A DNA stretch of 24,484 bases from NCBI GenBank assembly GCA_934293375.1, contig CAKQYS010000022.1, positions 1 through 24,484 of the forward strand. The letters are read 5' to 3'. Shown here piece by piece: positions 24,068 through 24,484 of this stretch. The notes under the pieces are model-generated. The model worked only from the letters and a program-made list of their open reading frames with translations. It did no database searches and was not told the origin of the DNA. The stretch comes from an uncultured Lachnospiraceae bacterium. GTDB taxonomy: Bacteria > Bacillota > Clostridia > Lachnospirales > Lachnospiraceae. The position numbers and the translations under genes are program-made. Within the stretch, counting starts at the first letter, position 1. Each line of letters starts with the position of its first letter.

Positions 24068-24106
24068 CTGCAATCCATACTTTGTTCACAGTTAGTTTAT
24101 ATTTTC
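24062..24106 (+). terminator. probable terminator after the 202-aa protein gene
   Basis: A perfect 9-bp stem, AACTAACTG (24062-24070) with CAGTTAGTT (24089-24097), an 18-base loop, then TATATTTT. The left arm includes the stop codon. The stem is AT-rich, so its strength is moderate. Confidence 0.55.
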
Positions 24107-24200
24107 CTAACAAAACGAACACAGTTTGAACACAAGTTATCTATATACTTATTGATTGTAGGAGCTTTCATATTATTTGAATCCTCTCCCCCTCATTGTT

Positions 24201-24233
24201 AGAACCCCGATCATACGACCGGGGTTCTTTTTA
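24201..24233 (+). terminator. strong plus-strand rho-independent terminator
   Basis: A GC-rich 9-bp stem, AGAACCCCG (24201-24209) with CGGGGTTCT (24220-24228), a 10-base loop, then a T-run. It is the efficient stop for plus-strand transcription before the oppositely oriented tRNA genes. The 100 bases between it and the weaker hairpin at 24062 hold no gene that I can see. Confidence 0.8.
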
Positions 24234-24264
24234 TTCCTATCATTCAGGAAAAAGATCATGCAAT

Positions 24265-24306
24265 TATAAAAAAGCTCCAAATCATCGAATTCAATGATCT
24301 GGAGCT
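24265..24306 (-). terminator. terminator of the tRNA-Tyr/tRNA-Leu transcript
   Basis: A 13-base arm 24273-24285 pairs with 24294-24306 (12 of 13) around an 8-base loop. On the minus strand the hairpin is followed by TTTTTT. It lies 11 bases after the 3' end of tRNA-Leu. Confidence 0.8.
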
Positions 24307-24316
24307 TCATCCTTCA

Positions 24317-24402
24317 TGCTGGCGACCGGAATCGAACCGGTACGGGTATCACTACCCACGGGATTTTAAGTCCCGGGCGTCTGCCAGTTCCGCCACGCCA
24401 GC
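24317..24402 (-). tRNA. tRNA-Leu (anticodon UAA)
   Basis: An 86-nt class II tRNA. The acceptor stem GCTGGCG (24396-24402) pairs with CGCCAGC (24318-24324), with discriminator A at 24317. The anticodon arm has CGGGA-CTTAAAA-TCCCG with anticodon TAA, a long variable arm (GTGGGTAGTGATACCCGT) and T-loop GGTTCGATTCC. CCA is not encoded. Confidence 0.95.
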
Positions 24403-24409
24403 CTGTGAA

Positions 24410-24484
24410 TGGATGGAGGTGGATTCGAACCACCGAAGCATTACGCAGCAGATTTACAGTCTGTCCCCTTTGGCCACTCGGGAA
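24410..24484 (-). tRNA. tRNA-Tyr (anticodon GUA), 5' end cut by the window
   Basis: 75 nt are present. The D-arm starts at the window edge (TTCCCGAGTGGCCAAAGGG), the anticodon loop CTGTAAA gives GTA, and a long variable arm and the T-arm GGTGGTTCGAATCCACC follow. The 3' acceptor strand is TCCATCC with discriminator A at 24410. Only the seven 5' acceptor bases should be missing. It is 7 bp upstream of tRNA-Leu and probably co-transcribed with it. Confidence 0.93.

Overview
The window looks like a chromosomal segment of a spore-forming, gut-type Firmicute of the family Lachnospiraceae. The evidence is moderate GC, strong GGAGG-type ribosome binding sites, a GerA germinant receptor operon with spoIIR, a CarD-like regulator, a PF06541 membrane protein, a DUF6472 protein, and a large secreted GH9 cellulase with a BspA-type leucine-rich tail. 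The relatives that come to mind are Coprococcus/Lachnospira-like bacteria, but I cannot fix the genus from sequence alone.

Left part (1-6480), all genes on the minus strand. Reading along transcription there is a small multidrug-export family protein, a PF06541 membrane protein with a coiled-coil tail, a formate/nitrite transporter, a DUF2156 (LPG-synthetase-like) protein and a GNAT acetyltransferase that overlap by 4 bp, a DUF6472 protein, an RlmI-type rRNA methyltransferase and a 100-aa membrane protein. Between the PF06541 gene and the transporter lies a non-coding, 288-bp, nearly symmetric palindrome. It has 17-bp terminal inverted repeats, nested hairpins and a flanking 9-bp direct repeat, so it resembles a MITE or a structured repeat.

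Middle part (6490-16460), still minus strand. A 1603-aa secreted multidomain GH9 endoglucanase follows a four-gene operon. In transcription order that operon is a CarD-like regulator, an ABC ATPase, an FtsX/MacB-like permease with a very long extracytoplasmic coiled coil, and an A24 prepilin peptidase. The four genes overlap or sit within 20 bp of each other.

Right part (16480-24100), plus strand. A divergent promoter region separates carD from ispE and a FadR/FCD-type GntR regulator. A sporulation/germination block follows: gerA (GerAA type), one reading frame that fuses a GerAB permease to a truncated GerAC lipoprotein, and spoIIR. A sigma-G-like promoter for this block lies across the terminator hairpin of the upstream gene, and the gerA ribosome binding site is inside that hairpin. 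A cation diffusion facilitator and an unrecognised 202-aa protein complete this block.

The right edge has minus-strand tRNA-Leu(UAA) and a tRNA-Tyr(GUA) cut by the window end, with their own terminator. The most unusual items are the GerAB-GerAC fusion, the promoter/terminator/RBS overlap before gerA, and the palindromic element whose left edge appears to supply the focA promoter.
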